The translations under genes and the position numbers were made by a program. A DNA stretch of 6,187 bases, taken from NCBI GenBank assembly GCA_030639105.1, contig DAOWDI010000031.1, positions 1 to 6,187 of the forward strand, in the 5' to 3' direction. Position 1 is the stretch's first letter. Each line of letters starts with the position of its first letter. This document shows, one piece after another, positions 1 through 5,384 of this stretch. The notes under the pieces were generated by a model. The model searched no databases, had not been told where the DNA came from, and saw only the letters and a program-made list of their open reading frames with translations. The DNA comes from Gammaproteobacteria bacterium (lineage in GTDB: Bacteria > Pseudomonadota > Gammaproteobacteria > Ga0077536).

Positions 1-1575
1 TACCGTGAACCGCCACCGTCTCGCGAGATTTCAGTGCCGCCCCTCGAACTCGACGCGGTGTGTGCGCCCGAATACGATGCTTGGCGGTCTGCCCATGATA
101 TCGACGGCGCTCAGATTGCGGCCGTAACTGACTGCATCCCCGACAACCCCTGGGATGTCGCCGTCGCGGTACGCGGCGCGAATAATGTTTCGCCGGCAAC
201 GTTGATGCAATCGTTATTTGCGCCGGACACGGTCGAGAAGGGTGAGGATCGTGACGGCGATGGCGACCCGGACGTCATCGATATCCGCCTTGAGGTGATG
301 GAGCTCAACGGCAAGTCACCCGACGGTCCCGAAGTCGTGCCCCAGTATGAGATTGGGCCGGGCATCATGCCGGGGTTTTGGGTTTTTGCACCCAAGACGC
401 GCGGCATGACGACGATCAACCTCGAATCATTGGTGGCGAATCGGGTGATTCGCCTGCCGGCGCCGGTGATCCGGATCGAACAGGGCGATGAGGTACGGAT
501 CACCCTCGAGAACTCACACTATCTGCCGCATACGATCCATTTCCACGGGCTGGACCATCCCTTCAAGACACCGGAAGGCAACGGCAACGACGGGGTGCCA
601 TTGTTGAGTGAGCATCCGCTTATGCCAGGTGAGGCGAGGACCTACTGGCTGCGGCCGCGGCACGCGGGGACGATGTTTTATCATTGCCATGTGCAACCGC
701 AGTCACACATCCTGATGGGCCTACAGGGTATGCTCGTGGTAGAGGAAAACCGCCCGCATAACTGGGTGCAGACCTTCAATCTCGGTGCCGGAAGGGTGCG
801 ATCCCCGTCAGTCGCGGTACTTGAGGCTTACGATCGCGAATATGATCTGCATTACCTTGAGATCGATACCCAATTGAACAATCGCATACAGCGTTTCAAC
901 GATCCGCGTCTGGTCGCGCGCGCCATTCACCGCGGCTACAATATAACTGATCGCGACGCGGATTATTTCGTCTTAAATGGTCGCTCGTTCCCGTATACCC
1001 TGCGCGAATCAGTGATCGCGGTGCAGTCAGGCAAAAAAAACCGGATCCGGATCCTCAATGGCGGTAGTGAAGGTCTGGCCCTACACCTGCATGGCCACAA
1101 ACCGATATTGACGCACCGCGATGGCGTTCCGGTGGGGGGCGGTGAGCCGATCCAGCGGGATGTGTTCTGGATAGCCAGCGCGCAGCGGATCGATCTCGAG
1201 TTGAATACCGTTGACGATGGGCTTAATGCCTACGGGGAAGGCGCCTGGTTGATGCATGACCACCGTGAGCAGGCCGTAACGTCAGACGGAATCGGGCCGG
1301 GCGGTAGCGTGAGCGTGGTGGCATACGAAGATTTTCTCGGGCCGCGCGGCCTGCCGCAAATGGTTGGTGGTCTACAGAGTCTGGCGCCGTACTTTTCGCC
1401 CGCATACTACGCGGGCGAGGTACCGGTGCTCATCGGCATGCACGGACATGATCTGCTCGATCCGCAGGAGCGCGGCGCGGGTGCTTCGAAAGATTGGATG
1501 TTCTGGTTTGGGGTGTGTTTGCTCGCCTTGTTGATCCTGGGTCTCCCCGTATTCAGGCGGCGCTCCGTGAAATGA
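1..1575 (+). CDS. Multicopper oxidase, type C-like two-domain, membrane-anchored (5' partial)
   Basis: Periplasmic-type multicopper oxidase; substrate not deducible. The frame is open to base 1 and the first candidate start (GTG at 34) has no ribosome site, so the true start is probably upstream. Residues are numbered from that GTG. A first cupredoxin domain (about 130-240) carries HTIHFHG (H166, H169, H171) and YHCH...H...GL (H217, C218, H219, H225, L230). A last domain (about 320-432) carries HLHGH (H351, H353, H355) and MHDH (H408, H410). All trinuclear-type His pairs are present, but in the last domain the type 1 Cys is D409 and the usual first His is L348; a full type 1 set sits in domain 1 instead. 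This matches the type C two-domain oxidases, which form trimers. An acidic DxDGDGDPD loop at 72-80 resembles a calcium-binding loop. Residues 488-507 form a hydrophobic helix followed by RRR, a C-terminal inner-membrane anchor. The stop overlaps the next start (ATGA). Confidence 0.9.
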   Translation, partial: YREPPPSREISVPPLELDAVCAPEYDAWRSAHDIDGAQIAAVTDCIPDNPWDVAVAVRGANNVSPATLMQSLFAPDTVEKGEDRDGDGDPDVIDIRLEVMELNGKSPDGPEVVPQYEIGPGIMPGFWVFAPKTRGMTTINLESLVANRVIRLPAPVIRIEQGDEVRITLENSHYLPHTIHFHGLDHPFKTPEGNGNDGVPLLSEHPLMPGEARTYWLRPRHAGTMFYHCHVQPQSHILMGLQGMLVVEENRPHNWVQTFNLGAGRVRSPSVAVLEAYDREYDLHYLEIDTQLNNRIQRFNDPRLVARAIHRGYNITDRDADYFVLNGRSFPYTLRESVIAVQSGKKNRIRILNGGSEGLALHLHGHKPILTHRDGVPVGGGEPIQRDVFWIASAQRIDLELNTVDDGLNAYGEGAWLMHDHREQAVTSDGIGPGGSVSVVAYEDFLGPRGLPQMVGGLQSLAPYFSPAYYAGEVPVLIGMHGHDLLDPQERGAGASKDWMFWFGVCLLALLILGLPVFRRRSVK

Positions 1576-2141
1576 ACGGTTGCGCATGCGCCCGGCGATG
1601 GTTCGCCCCGTTCATCGTTGCCCTTGGTGCGGTGGTTACAATGCCCGCCTTTGCGCGCGATCAACATCATCATGCCATGACACTCGATCGCGACGGCATG
1701 GTGATGAATGCGAATGCCGATACTTTGCCCGAAGACTGTAGTGAAATCTCCGATAATATCGAGATCGAGATCCGAGTGGGACGGGATCATGCGCTTCGAG
1801 GCCTCACTTACGGTTTCAATCAACACGAGTGGCGAGTACCGCCGTGCTCGCGTCTCATAGTAACGCTGGTTAATGAGGATGAGGTGCGCCATCAATGGAT
1901 GGTGCACGGCTTACCGCGTTATCTCTATCCGCAGGGCATGTTTCATCTCGAAGTGAGTGGTGGTAAGCGCAAGACCGGAACATTTATCGTACCGAGCGAC
2001 GACGCAACCTATCTCGCTCACTGCGATATCTCCCAGCATACGGAGCAGGGGCTTAAAGGCCAGATTGTGGTCGGGGGTGGCGGTGATTCGCTGCCGAGTA
2101 TTCCGGGGATCAGCGCCCCGCGCTTTCCTGATCGCTATTAG
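1572..2141 (+). CDS. Exported single-domain cupredoxin (blue-copper-like)
   Basis: Small copper electron-transfer protein, 189 residues, probably soluble in the periplasm and the likely redox partner of the oxidase before it. The ATG at 1572 was chosen over the in-frame ATG at 1494 because it overlaps the upstream stop as ATGA and places a signal peptide at the very start: RR at 8-9, hydrophobic 11-27, predicted cleavage after AFA (28). The RRWF sequence resembles a Tat motif, but this is not certain. A His-rich start (HHH at 32-34) follows. The cupredoxin fold spans about 62-168, with the first copper His in RHQWMVHG (H107) and C151-x4-H156-x4-L161 near the end. The axial position is Leu where azurin-like proteins have Met. 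C56 and C92 could form a disulfide. No clear Shine-Dalgarno precedes it, so translation probably depends on coupling to the oxidase gene. The family is clear; the exact partner is inferred from position. Confidence 0.88.
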   Translation: MNGCACARRWFAPFIVALGAVVTMPAFARDQHHHAMTLDRDGMVMNANADTLPEDCSEISDNIEIEIRVGRDHALRGLTYGFNQHEWRVPPCSRLIVTLVNEDEVRHQWMVHGLPRYLYPQGMFHLEVSGGKRKTGTFIVPSDDATYLAHCDISQHTEQGLKGQIVVGGGGDSLPSIPGISAPRFPDRY

Positions 2142-2386
2142 GAGTGGTTTTGGGATCCAGGCTTCCGGGGCCGGGTTCAATCGGGATCCTGAAGTCGCTA
2201 TAACCCGTCTTATTCTCGCTCGTTTGGGTTGTTTGAAGCCGGCCAGCTTTTCCTCGCAGCCAGTCCGGGACAAGTAACGGCCGGGCGCCAATGATGCCGG
2301 GATGCTGGTTTCCGGAGCACGGTAGGAGGGTTAGCTTGCGGATGCGCCCCGGTTCGACGGCGCGCCGACCTCAGTCTTCGCCGAGA

Positions 2387-2451
2387 ACCGCCACGTGGTC
2401 GACGGATAGGCGGTCCGAGGGGGACCGGTGTTCCGTGTGCCGCTCGGCACA
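2387..2451. repeat. Cluster of three inverted repeats
   Basis: Three perfect 6-bp stems lie within 65 nt. ACCGCC (2387-2392) pairs with GGCGGT (2409-2414) around a 16-nt loop. CGGTCC (2411-2416) pairs with GGACCG (2422-2427) around GAGGG. TGTGCC (2436-2441) pairs with GGCACA (2446-2451) around GCTC. The first two share bases 2411-2414, so they cannot form together. A 10-bp palindrome CGGCGCGCCG lies just upstream at 2358-2367 and CCACGTGG at 2391-2398. No T-run follows any stem, so they are not standard terminators. They could be a small structured RNA or a regulatory leader; no known class is recognised. Confidence 0.5.
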
Positions 2452-2517
2452 TCTGCGATAGTACGGGTTGCGTTTATTTGTCGATGCAGATGCCGCCCGC
2501 GGGCTCGGCGTTTCGGC

Positions 2518-2524
2518 AAGGAGG
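2518..2524 (+). promoter_or_regulatory. Strong Shine-Dalgarno before a 14-codon ORF
   Basis: AAGGAGG is the best match to the anti-Shine-Dalgarno that I found in the window, and lies 8 nt before the ATG at 2533. It stands where no normal-sized gene follows, which is why the short ORF behind it is listed. Confidence 0.5.
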
Positions 2525-2532
2525 TAAAGTTC

Positions 2533-2577
2533 ATGCGTGTTCAACATCATCATCTTCTCGTATGTATTCAGTTCTAG
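2533..2577 (+). CDS. Possible 14-residue leader peptide with three consecutive His
   Basis: ATG to TAG encodes MRVQHHHLLVCIQF behind an ideally spaced AAGGAGG. Short ORFs with runs of one amino acid codon are typical of attenuation leaders, and the MxRVQ...HHH pattern recalls the enterobacterial his operon leader peptide. No histidine biosynthesis gene follows in this window: the next gene on this strand is the EAL-HDOD gene about 390 nt on, and no obvious attenuator terminator with a T-run was found after the TAG. The His codons come from a simple CAT repeat, so chance is a real alternative. Peptide production is inferred only from the ribosome site. Confidence 0.3.
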   Translation: MRVQHHHLLVCIQF

Positions 2578-2817
2578 TGTCGGCATTAAGGTGTCGAAAC
2601 TTAACGCATATTTCCCCTCTTGACAAGCGATTACTTATGTGAGCCTGGGATCTGCGAGCAAGTTCACATTCATGTACTGGTTTAGCCCAGAAAACCGATC
2701 AGTGTGGCGTTGCACGAACTCGTGATCAAATACAAACCCATGGTGGAAGAGAAATATGGCCGCGGACGAGTGATATCGTACTGAGGAGATTCAAGGCGCA
2801 ATCCGAGTAGGTGTCCT

Positions 2818-2875
2818 GCGAGGTTCAAGATCTCGCTCTACGCGCCGCTCCTAGGGGAGAGGCGTCTGACAGACG
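2818..2875 (+). repeat. Three tandem hairpins in the 5' leader of the EAL-HDOD gene
   Basis: Hairpin A: GCGAGG (2818-2823), 7-nt loop TTCAAGA, TCTCGC (2831-2836), one G-T pair. Hairpin B: CGCC-G-CTCC (2843-2851), loop TAGG, GGAG-A-GGCG (2856-2864), one G/A mismatch. Hairpin C: CGTCTG (2863-2868), one A, CAGACG (2870-2875), which shares two bases with B. They end about 10 nt before a GAGAGG ribosome-site-like sequence at 2885-2890. They could act on the mRNA leader or as DNA operators. They do not match a riboswitch that I can recognise. Confidence 0.45.
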
Positions 2876-2968
2876 GAGCAACAAGAGAGGTCCCAATGGG
2901 CGCCGCTAATCGACGAAACACCGCTACCCAGCGGGCCGGAGCAACCGCCAACAGCTACCGCGAAGGCC

Positions 2969-4150
2969 TTGATCGGGCGTCAACCCATCCTCGATCGGGA
3001 CGGCAAATTACACGGCTATGAACTCCTGTTTCGGCCCGATGGGACGAAGCGGCCGTTCGACGGCAACCATGCCACCGCCAATGTCATCATGAATGCGCTG
3101 ACGGAATTCGGCCTCGATCACGTGACGGGCCCGCACCGCGCGTATATCAATTTCACCGCCGAGTTGCTCCAAAACGATACGGCCTTGTTGCTGCCCCGGG
3201 ATCGGGTCGTCATCGAAATCCTGGAGGACATCACCGTCGATAACAAACTTGTCGAAGCCGTGACCGGACTTTCGCGCAGCGGTTATCAATTGGCGCTGGA
3301 CGATTTCGTCTACGACACCAAGTGGAACCCGCTCATCCGTGTGGCGAATACCATCAAGATCGATGTGCTCTCCATGGATATCGAAAACGTTGCCGCACAT
3401 GTGGTGAAGCTTAAGCGTGGCCGGATGAAAATGCTGGCTGAAAAGGTCGAGACGCATCAGCAGCACTTGCAGCTGCTGGAACTCGGTTTCGACCTCTTCC
3501 AGGGCTATTACTATGCAAAGCCGAATATCGTATCGCGCCGTCGGATACCGGAGAACCATCTTGCGGTAGTGCGGTTGCTTGCGGCGCTGAACGACTGCTC
3601 AGCCTCAATGGAAGAGATCGAGGGGCTCATTGTCGAGGATGTATCATTGAGCTATCGTCTGCTCCGCTATCTTAATTCGGCATTTTTTGCACTGCCGCAA
3701 AAGGTCAATTCGATCCGGCGCGCCCTCATCTACTTCGGCATCGATATGCTGCGCCGATGGGTGAGTATCCTGGTGATGGCAAAAGTCAGCGGTAAACCCC
3801 AGGTGCTCATGCAAAACGCCCTCGTGCGTGCCCGTATGTGCGAAGGCCTGGCGAAGCATAAGGAGTTACCTGATCCGGAGACCTATTTCATGGTCGGGCT
3901 CTTCTCGATACTTGACGTCCTGTTAGATGCGCCCATGGCCACCGTGATCGAGCCGCTGCCGCTATCGGCAGAGATCGTAGACGCGTTGGTCAATCGCGGC
4001 GGCGATCGCGGCGCAGCGCTGAAATGTGCGTGTGCATATGAGGAATGCCGCTGGGCGGACGTTAAATACGATGGTGTCGAACGTGAGGGGATCGGTGAGG
4101 CCTATCTGGATAGTGTCGAGTGGGCCTTCGATGCCACCTCAGGGCTTTGA
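2969..4150 (+). CDS. EAL-HDOD hybrid signalling protein
   Basis: Cytoplasmic protein of the EAL-HDOD family (CdgJ/YuxH type), 393 residues from TTG 2969. The EAL half (about 1-195) opens with the family signature IGRQPILDRDGKLHGYELLFR (E18 in the EAL position) and keeps N61, E83, D111-D112, K130/D132, E158/E161 and QGY at 178-180. The usual DDFGTG loop is DDFVYD, as often seen in these hybrids, so phosphodiesterase activity is doubtful and c-di-GMP binding is a possibility only. The HDOD half (about 200-390) contains VEDVSLSYRLLRYLNSAFF and the IRRALIYFGIDMLRRW region; it lacks HD-GYP catalytic residues. The start is uncertain: TTG 2969 has no well-spaced ribosome site, and the family normally has a few more residues before GRQPI. 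The frame is open back to 2870 without ATG or GTG. A well-spaced ATG at 2896 lies in another frame. Confidence 0.88.
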   Translation: MIGRQPILDRDGKLHGYELLFRPDGTKRPFDGNHATANVIMNALTEFGLDHVTGPHRAYINFTAELLQNDTALLLPRDRVVIEILEDITVDNKLVEAVTGLSRSGYQLALDDFVYDTKWNPLIRVANTIKIDVLSMDIENVAAHVVKLKRGRMKMLAEKVETHQQHLQLLELGFDLFQGYYYAKPNIVSRRRIPENHLAVVRLLAALNDCSASMEEIEGLIVEDVSLSYRLLRYLNSAFFALPQKVNSIRRALIYFGIDMLRRWVSILVMAKVSGKPQVLMQNALVRARMCEGLAKHKELPDPETYFMVGLFSILDVLLDAPMATVIEPLPLSAEIVDALVNRGGDRGAALKCACAYEECRWADVKYDGVEREGIGEAYLDSVEWAFDATSGL

Positions 4151-4175
4151 TGGCTCCTAGATTTCAAGCTTGGTT

Positions 4176-4817
4176 CTACTCGATGCTCGCCAGCCGTCGA
4201 ACTAAATGCGCGGTTACTGCATCGATCCCACCGTCTTTCGCGATATAGCTAAAGTCCGAGCGGAAGGTTCGCGCCAAGCTTGCCCCGCTGAACGAGACAT
4301 CAAACAGTAGCCATTTCTCTCCTCGCTTGATCAGGCGAAAATCGAGCGGTACGGCATCAGCGTCGGCAACCTTGAACGCCGCCATCACCACCGCGGTATT
4401 GTTGCGGCGCACTGGATCGTCTTTGATGTCTAATTGGATCTTTTGGCCGTTGGCCAAGGCCAGCGCATAGGTGTTGATGATGTATCCTTCGAATGCCTGG
4501 AGGAATCCCGACTGCTGGTCGACGGACGAATTAATCCAATGGTCCCGCAGGATCCATCGTGCGAGCGACAAGTAGTCGATATGGGGGTTCAGCAGGGCAG
4601 CAAAGATCTCACGTACGGACTCATTTGACAAAGTATCCGCCTGTCTTTGTATTTCAATACGGGTCAGCAGTTCATCGAACATCTCGCGTACGACGACTTC
4701 TGGATCTTGGGTTGCTGCGAGACAGACCGGGGTAATGAGGGCGAACAGTGCCAGGCAACGGGCCGCAAAGGTCCAGGATGACATTCGCGGATTCACACTG
4801 CATGGAAATTTATTCAT
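4176..4817 (-). CDS. mlaC: MlaC/Ttg2D-family periplasmic phospholipid-binding protein
   Basis: Periplasmic lipid carrier of the MlaC (Tol_Tol_Ttg2) family, 213 residues, a usual length. Characterised members shuttle phospholipids between the outer membrane and the MlaFEDB inner-membrane complex. An N-terminal signal peptide ends near VCLA (31-34). The family pattern follows: INTYALALANGQ in the middle, and GEKWLLFDVSFSGASLARTF with RSDF and the GIDAVTAHL tail near the C-terminus. The start at 4817 is supported by AGAGG 7 nt upstream (4825-4829 on the plus strand); the internal Met12 at 4784 has no such site. No mlaA, B, D, E or F is in the window, so it is an orphan here and could serve another lipid system, for example one of the HpnM-like relatives linked to hopanoids. 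It is convergent with the EAL-HDOD gene, with a 25-nt gap and no visible terminator. Confidence 0.85.
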   Translation of the reverse strand: MNKFPCSVNPRMSSWTFAARCLALFALITPVCLAATQDPEVVVREMFDELLTRIEIQRQADTLSNESVREIFAALLNPHIDYLSLARWILRDHWINSSVDQQSGFLQAFEGYIINTYALALANGQKIQLDIKDDPVRRNNTAVVMAAFKVADADAVPLDFRLIKRGEKWLLFDVSFSGASLARTFRSDFSYIAKDGGIDAVTAHLVRRLASIE

Positions 4818-4851
4818 TCACCAGCCTCTAAAGACATGTAGGCAACCCTCC

Positions 4852-4873
4852 GGTAATACACGCCGACGTTACC
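4852..4873. repeat. GGTAA-N12-TTACC dyad upstream of mlaC
   Basis: A perfect 5-bp inverted repeat with 12 nt between the arms begins 35 nt upstream of the mlaC start, in the position of a promoter or operator. Spacing of this size would suit a dimeric regulator. A 5-bp dyad can arise by chance, and no regulator is encoded next to it. Confidence 0.25.
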
Positions 4874-5035
4874 ATATCGGTCGCCGGCAAGGCCATCCGA
4901 AGCGCGCAGGAGACCGCACGGATTGATGAGCGGGTCACACCTTAACGCGGTTTTGGCTAAATTATTGAACAGCGGCAGCAAGGTTTGGGCTTCCCAGTTG
5001 TCTCAATGCCGCTTCCCCTACGGTCTTAACGATAT

Positions 5036-5075
5036 GAGCCTGGCCGGTGCAGCGGCACAGCCTGCTGATAGGCTC
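5036..5075 (+). ncRNA. Nested stem-loop upstream of the yqeC unit
   Basis: GAGCCT (5036-5041) pairs with AGGCTC (5070-5075). Inside it GGC (5042-5044) pairs with GCC (5060-5062), and GTGC (5047-5050) with GCAC (5055-5058), closed by an AGCG loop. A 7-nt bulge (TGCTGAT) lies on the 3' side. AAGGAG follows 1 nt after the outer stem. The order structure then ribosome site resembles a translational control leader. Because the downstream gene belongs to molybdenum/selenium hydroxylase maturation, a molybdenum cofactor-type riboswitch is worth testing, but I cannot match its consensus by eye. Confidence 0.3.
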
Positions 5076-5183
5076 CAAGGAGTACATCCGTGGTTTGGAT
5101 TGACTCCCCATACCAGACGCGTTAGCCTTTTTTCACTTCAGTGAGGGCCGAACGGAAAACCTGATCCGGGAAGGCGGACCAGC

Positions 5184-5354
5184 ATGCCATACTCCATTGA
5201 AGGTTGCCTATGGAATGCCATGGTCATTGACGGCGAACAGATAGGCTATGTGTCGGTCGACGGGAGATCAATAATGCCTGACTCAAATCCTCGCGAACTC
5301 GGGGTCGATTCGGCCTGCGTCGGTGCCTGTATTGGCGTCGATATCGAATCGTGA
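5184..5354 (+). CDS. Possible 56-residue protein of unknown family
   Basis: ATG to TGA encodes 56 residues that read like a folded protein (CLWNAMVIDGEQIGYVSVDG in the first half, ACVGACIGVDIES at the end). GGAAGG lies about 9 nt upstream, an acceptable ribosome site. I recognise no family. There are three Cys (C8, C44, C48), with C44 and C48 spaced CxxxC. It sits 30 nt before yqeC and in the same reading frame, so it would be co-transcribed and could be translationally coupled. It might instead be the tail of a decayed gene, or, if the TGA were read through, an N-terminal extension of YqeC. Codon use is not strongly biased, so chance remains possible. Confidence 0.4.
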   Translation: MPYSIEGCLWNAMVIDGEQIGYVSVDGRSIMPDSNPRELGVDSACVGACIGVDIES

Positions 5355-5384
5355 CGTTGCTGGTCGATTAGTTTCGCTCATTCG

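Larger units (their letters stand above)
2142..2968. other. Long intergenic region without a convincing gene
   Basis: About 830 nt with no ORF that looks coding by length and ribosome site together. It holds several short perfect inverted repeats (about 2387-2451 and 2818-2875), an AAGGAGG site with a 14-codon ORF near 2518-2577, and a more AT-rich stretch at about 2530-2790. Within that stretch a 26-codon frame (GTG 2704 to TGA 2784) reads as plausible protein (includes ELVIKYKPMVEEKYGRGR) but is cut by TAG at 2683, and could be the tail of a decayed gene. GGGTT at 2173, AACCC at 2202 and GGGTT at 2226 allow two exclusive weak hairpins just after the cupredoxin gene. No convincing Rho-independent terminator was seen. 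A TTGACA at 2620 lacks a matching -10 box. Confidence 0.6.
4818..5183. other. Divergent intergenic region between mlaC and the yqeC unit
   Basis: Holds the mlaC ribosome site (4825-4829), a dyad at 4852-4873, a nested stem-loop at 5036-5075 and a poly-T run at about 5127-5133. An open frame from ATG 4926 to TGA 5144 (72 codons, includes SGSHLNAVLAKLLNSGSKVW) has AGGAG at 4908-4912, 10 nt before an overlapping TTG at 4923. Its composition and sequence match no family I know, and I do not call it a gene. AAGGAG at 5077-5082 precedes GTG 5090, which opens an 11-codon ORF ending at 5125. No clear sigma70 promoter was found for either flanking gene. Confidence 0.5.

Noticed and set aside
1407..1907. 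Minus-strand ORF of 166 codons
   Set aside because: Lies opposite the oxidase tail and cupredoxin gene, both with clear motifs; low-complexity Arg/His/Pro sequence typical of a shadow frame.
2142..2240. Terminator or attenuator after the cupredoxin gene
   Set aside because: GGGTT/AACCC/GGGTT stems are only 5 bp with long loops and no T-run; could be chance.
1911..2291. Minus-strand ORF of 126 codons
   Set aside because: Overlaps the cupredoxin core in antisense, no recognisable motif or ribosome site.
2371..2586. Minus-strand ORF of 71 codons starting MPTLELNTYEKMMMLN
   Set aside because: The first residues look protein-like, but no Shine-Dalgarno precedes the ATG and the rest is Arg/Pro/Ser-rich through the inverted-repeat cluster. 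No precursor-peptide family fits.
2620..2648. TTGACA -35 promoter box
   Set aside because: No TATAAT-like sequence at 16-18 nt; nearby TTATGT is only 9 nt away.
2818..2836. tRNA T-arm-like hairpin (loop TTCAAGA)
   Set aside because: The base after the loop is T rather than the invariant C, and no matching acceptor, D or anticodon arms were found upstream.
3008..3559. Minus-strand ORF of 183 codons
   Set aside because: Fully antisense to the EAL domain, whose motifs are unmistakable.
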